Source: Mycolicibacterium litorale (GTDB taxonomy: Bacteria; Actinomycetota; Actinomycetes; Mycobacteriales; Mycobacteriaceae). From it: a stretch of 64,000 bases of DNA. The notes under the pieces were generated by a model, which made no database searches, had not been told where the DNA came from, and saw only the letters and a program-made list of their open reading frames with translations. The stretch lies in assembly GCF_010731695.1 (NCBI RefSeq), contig NZ_AP022586.1, forward strand, positions 3,906,001-3,970,000, written 5' to 3'. Shown here in pieces: positions 61,872-64,000 of this stretch (positions are counted from its first letter, which is position 1; each line of letters begins with the position of its first letter). A program made the translations under genes and the position numbers.

Positions 61872-62510
61872 TCATACCCGGGAGCCGGGGGCGTAAACGG
61901 CGTCCCCCTTCAACCACCGCCACTGGCCGGGCCACCACTCGCCCGCGTCCGGCAGGCTGTCGCCGACGGCCGCGACGACACCCGGCCACCATTCCGGGTG
62001 GTAGTCGTCGCCGGAGAGCCATCCGCCCCGGGTCACCTTCGGCGCCCAGGCCGCGATGTCGGCGCGCACGCTGTCGTAGTCGTGCCGGGCGTCGATGTGC
62101 ACCCAGGCCAGTGATTCGTCGTCGAACATCCGGGCCGCCGACAGGGAGTCGGTGACCAGCAGCGCGACGGTGTCGGCAAAGCCGCAGGCGATGACGTTGC
62201 GGTGCAGCAGACCCGCGAAGGTGCCGCCGCCGAACTCCACCGCCGCTCCGTGGGCGTTGACCTGACGGTTGCCCTCCGGGCCGCTGCCCCGGCAGGTGTC
62301 CACCCCCACGACGTCGATCCGGCGGCCGGACTGCTGGACCACCTCGGCCAGCGAGCACAGGCTCCGGCCGAGATAACTGCCCACCTCGACGAACCGCGCG
62401 CCGTCGCCGAAGTGCGCGACCGCTTCCTCTTGGGCCTGGCGCCAGCCGAACCATCCGGGGATGTCCTCCCACCGGTGGACGGGGGTGTCGAAGCTCTTCT
62501 CGTCGCTCAT
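61872..62510 (-). CDS. Class I SAM-dependent methyltransferase (Methyltransf_24 type)
   Basis: This 212-residue protein carries the SAM motif RFVEVGSYLGRSLCSLAEVV, then RIDVVGVDTC and the downstream metal-like AWVHIDARHDYDSVRADIAAW with GGWLSGDDY. It resembles CmcI/cephalosporin-type and sugar methyltransferases. The ATG at 62510 is used here; a GTG at 62516 overlapping the tenA stop as GTGA is an alternative and would couple the two genes. Substrate is unknown. Its last codons overlap a sigma-F-type -10 element. Confidence 0.85.
   Translation of the reverse strand: MSDEKSFDTPVHRWEDIPGWFGWRQAQEEAVAHFGDGARFVEVGSYLGRSLCSLAEVVQQSGRRIDVVGVDTCRGSGPEGNRQVNAHGAAVEFGGGTFAGLLHRNVIACGFADTVALLVTDSLSAARMFDDESLAWVHIDARHDYDSVRADIAAWAPKVTRGGWLSGDDYHPEWWPGVVAAVGDSLPDAGEWWPGQWRWLKGDAVYAPGSRV
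61874..61898 (-). promoter_or_regulatory. Sigma-F-type promoter for the membrane-protein gene
   Basis: On the minus strand: GTTT (61898-61895), a 15-nt spacer and GGGTAT (61879-61874). It lies inside the 3' end of the methyltransferase gene, the stop codon of which begins at the -10. The expected start is about 30 nt before the ATG at 61837. Confidence 0.78.
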
Positions 62511-62512
62511 GG

Positions 62513-63184
62513 TCACACCGGCCACTGCTCGCGGCGGTAGGCCGCGTCGAAGAACATCCACTCGTAGCGTGACGTGGTGAGGAAGTGAGCGCCGGCGGCG
62601 GCGTCCTGATCAATCGTCAGCGTCGGGCCGGTGCGGTCGGTGAGCTCCAGGACCTGCGCGACGGTGGCGGCGAACTCCTCACCCCCGTAGCTGTCGATCC
62701 ATTTCTGGTAGCGGGCGTCGGAGGAGCCGCGGGCCAGCAGGTCCCGGCCCATCCGGGCGTAGATCCAGTAGCACGGCAGGATCGCGGCGAGGCCGTCGGC
62801 GAAACTGCCGCTGTAGACCGTGGCGAGCAGATAGCTGGTGTAGGCGCGGGTGGTGGGGGCCACCGGCACGCCGGCCAGGTGCGCTGGGTCGAGCCCCAGT
62901 TCGGGCAGCAGGGTGTCGTGCAACGACAATTCGACCGCGTGTACGTCGGCGGCGTGGCGGGCGAACATCGCCGTATCGGCCAGCGTCGGCGCCTTGGCTC
63001 CCACGACCGCAAGGGCGCGGGCGTAGTCCCGCAGATAGTGCACGTCCTGGGCGACGTAGTGGGCGAAGACCTCGGGGTCGAGCGATCCGTCGGTGAGCCC
63101 CGTGGTGAACGGGTGTGCCATTATCGCCGAGTAGACCGGTTCGGCCTCTTTCCACAGCCGCTGCGACCAGCGTTGCATGTTCAT
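62513..63184 (-). CDS. tenA: TenA/thiaminase II family protein
   Basis: This 223-residue helical protein has the TenA pattern: MQRWSQRLWKEAEPVYSAIMAHPFTTGLTDGSLDPEVFAHYVAQDVHYL at the start, then the active-site Cys in AAILPCYWIYARMG and a final YEWMFFDAAYRREQW with the conserved Glu. TenA hydrolyses aminopyrimidines to salvage the thiamine pyrimidine. ATG codons at 63184 and 63178 are possible starts. No other thiamine gene is near, so a salvage or different pyrimidine role is plausible. It is 13 bp downstream of the GGDEF gene. Confidence 0.9.
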   Translation of the reverse strand: MNMQRWSQRLWKEAEPVYSAIMAHPFTTGLTDGSLDPEVFAHYVAQDVHYLRDYARALAVVGAKAPTLADTAMFARHAADVHAVELSLHDTLLPELGLDPAHLAGVPVAPTTRAYTSYLLATVYSGSFADGLAAILPCYWIYARMGRDLLARGSSDARYQKWIDSYGGEEFAATVAQVLELTDRTGPTLTIDQDAAAGAHFLTTSRYEWMFFDAAYRREQWPV

Positions 63185-63197
63185 CGCCGCCAACGTA

Positions 63198-64000
63198 TCA
63201 GCGGCAGGCACTCCGGTCATCGTGGCGGAACTGGTTGCCGCCAGCACGTTTCGCGGCGTACATCGCGTGGTCGGCGGCGCCGATGAGCATGTGCACGACC
63301 GTCTGCCCATCGTCGTCGAACGGCAGCGGCGGGCAGACCGCCGCGACCCCGACGCTGGCCGTGACCCGGAACGGGACGTCGGCGACGGCGGCACACATGC
63401 GTCCGGCCCACTCGTCGACCTGTCCGGCCTCGAGCAGGTCGGCGAGCACGAACTCCTCGCCGCCCAGCCGGCCCACCACCGCGGTCTTGCCGACCTCGGT
63501 GCGCAACGCGCGGGCGACGGCGACGAGCGCCTGATCACCGACCGCGTGACCGTGGCTGTCATTGAGCTGTTTGAACTCGTCGAGGTCGACGACCGCGACC
63601 GCCAGGTGTACGTGCTGATCGCGGTGGGCGGTCAACAGCTGCTCGATCTGCTGGTACACCGCGCGGCGATTGAGCAGACCGGTCAGCGGATCGCGCGCCG
63701 CCCGCAACAGGTCAACCCCCAGCGCATGCACGAGTGCCTGCACCGCGAACGGCACCGCGACGTTGAGCACCAGCACCAGCAGGAGCAACCCGACCGCCAG
63801 TGCGGTGTCGTCGGCCTCGACGGCGAGCCGGGTCGTCTGCAGCACACCGACGTACAGTGCGACGCCGAAGTTGTAGAGCATGTAGCCGGGAGTGTGGAAC
63901 AGCGCGATGTAGCCGCCGGTGGTGGCGAACACCGTGCAGCCCATCAGCCCGACCATCGGATCGTCCTGCACGTAGCAGGCCAGCGCGATGAACAGGTTGG
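63198..64000 (-). CDS. Membrane GGDEF diguanylate cyclase (5' truncated)
   Basis: The frame stays open to the right edge, so the N-terminus is missing. The visible 267 codons begin within membrane segments (NLFIALACYV and VGLLLLVLVLNVAVPFAVQALV) and end in a GGDEF domain with the active-site GGEEF motif, preceded by RDPLTGLLNRRA. The VDLDEFKQLNDSHGH motif for substrate binding is intact, so it should be an active cyclase making c-di-GMP. No inhibitory site is evident from eye inspection. It is followed by tenA on the same strand. Confidence 0.9.
   Translation of the reverse strand, partial: NLFIALACYVQDDPMVGLMGCTVFATTGGYIALFHTPGYMLYNFGVALYVGVLQTTRLAVEADDTALAVGLLLLVLVLNVAVPFAVQALVHALGVDLLRAARDPLTGLLNRRAVYQQIEQLLTAHRDQHVHLAVAVVDLDEFKQLNDSHGHAVGDQALVAVARALRTEVGKTAVVGRLGGEEFVLADLLEAGQVDEWAGRMCAAVADVPFRVTASVGVAAVCPPLPFDDDGQTVVHMLIGAADHAMYAAKRAGGNQFRHDDRSACR

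Noticed and set aside
1..64000. tRNA, rRNA, insertion sequences, prophage or attachment sites
   Set aside because: No cloverleaf with anticodon arm, transposase motif, integrase or flanking direct repeats were seen.

Overview
The window is high-GC DNA from a fast-growing mycobacterium (Mycolicibacterium type). The evidence is a complete ESX-3 type VII secretion locus, an Stf0-type sulfotransferase, a DUF4193 protein, sigma-F-type promoters and many GTG starts with 1-4 nt gene overlaps. The class IV transaminase at 55.6 kb closely matches, from memory, the (R)-amine transaminase of M. vanbaalenii. Gene order from 21 to 60.5 kb follows, inverted, the M. tuberculosis segment Rv0269c-Rv0296c as I remember it: prim-pol, fadD2, fadE6, hydrolase, TetR, MpaB-like, methyltransferase, ESX-3, hydrolase, tam, Stf0, sulfatase. 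I see no insertion sequence, prophage, CRISPR array, tRNA or rRNA.

Left part (0-21 kb). A truncated mycobacterial surface-type protein is followed by a TetR-controlled FAD monooxygenase with two operators. A compact minus-strand operon then encodes a GH26-like glycosidase, a GAF-PP2C phosphatase (RsbU type), a cellulose-synthase-like GT2, an anti-anti-sigma STAS protein (RsbV type) and an anti-sigma kinase (RsbW type). It looks like polysaccharide synthesis wired to a partner-switching module. Next come a hydrolase and fatty-acid desaturase pair, an Hsp70-like membrane protein with a poly-threonine tail, a FAD/Rieske oxidoreductase, an L,D-transpeptidase-like protein, an ArsR/SRPBCC pair, a PAP2-diacylglycerol kinase fusion and small conserved proteins.

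Middle (21-49 kb). A sulfatase, the Stf0 sulfotransferase, CysD and CysNC form a sulfate activation and transfer group. Tam and an alpha/beta hydrolase follow. The ESX-3 operon (eccA3-eccB3-eccC3-PE5-PPE4-esxG-esxH-espG3-eccD3-mycP3-eccE3) runs on the minus strand from a promoter region with two IdeR-like iron boxes. Beyond it lie a SAM methyltransferase, an MpaB-like oxygenase, a TetR regulator, a hydrolase and fadE6.

Right part (49-64 kb). Between fadE6 and fadD2 sits about 8 kb that I do not place in the M. tuberculosis interval: DUF4193, an MFS transporter, DUF6098, a small helical protein, an ADP-ribosylglycohydrolase, a LysR regulator, an APC permease, the (R)-transaminase and an SDR. 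After fadD2 and a stand-alone prim-pol come a degenerate STAS protein, a small ORF with a strong terminator, a membrane protein, a methyltransferase, TenA and a truncated GGDEF protein.

A unifying signal is five sigma-F-type promoters (GTTT-N15-GGGTA). All have exactly 15 nt spacers and face genes: the desaturase, the Rieske oxidoreductase, a back-to-back pair at 51.3 kb and the membrane protein at 61.8 kb. Together with the RsbU/V/W-like genes they mark the flanks of ESX-3 as rich in general-stress functions.
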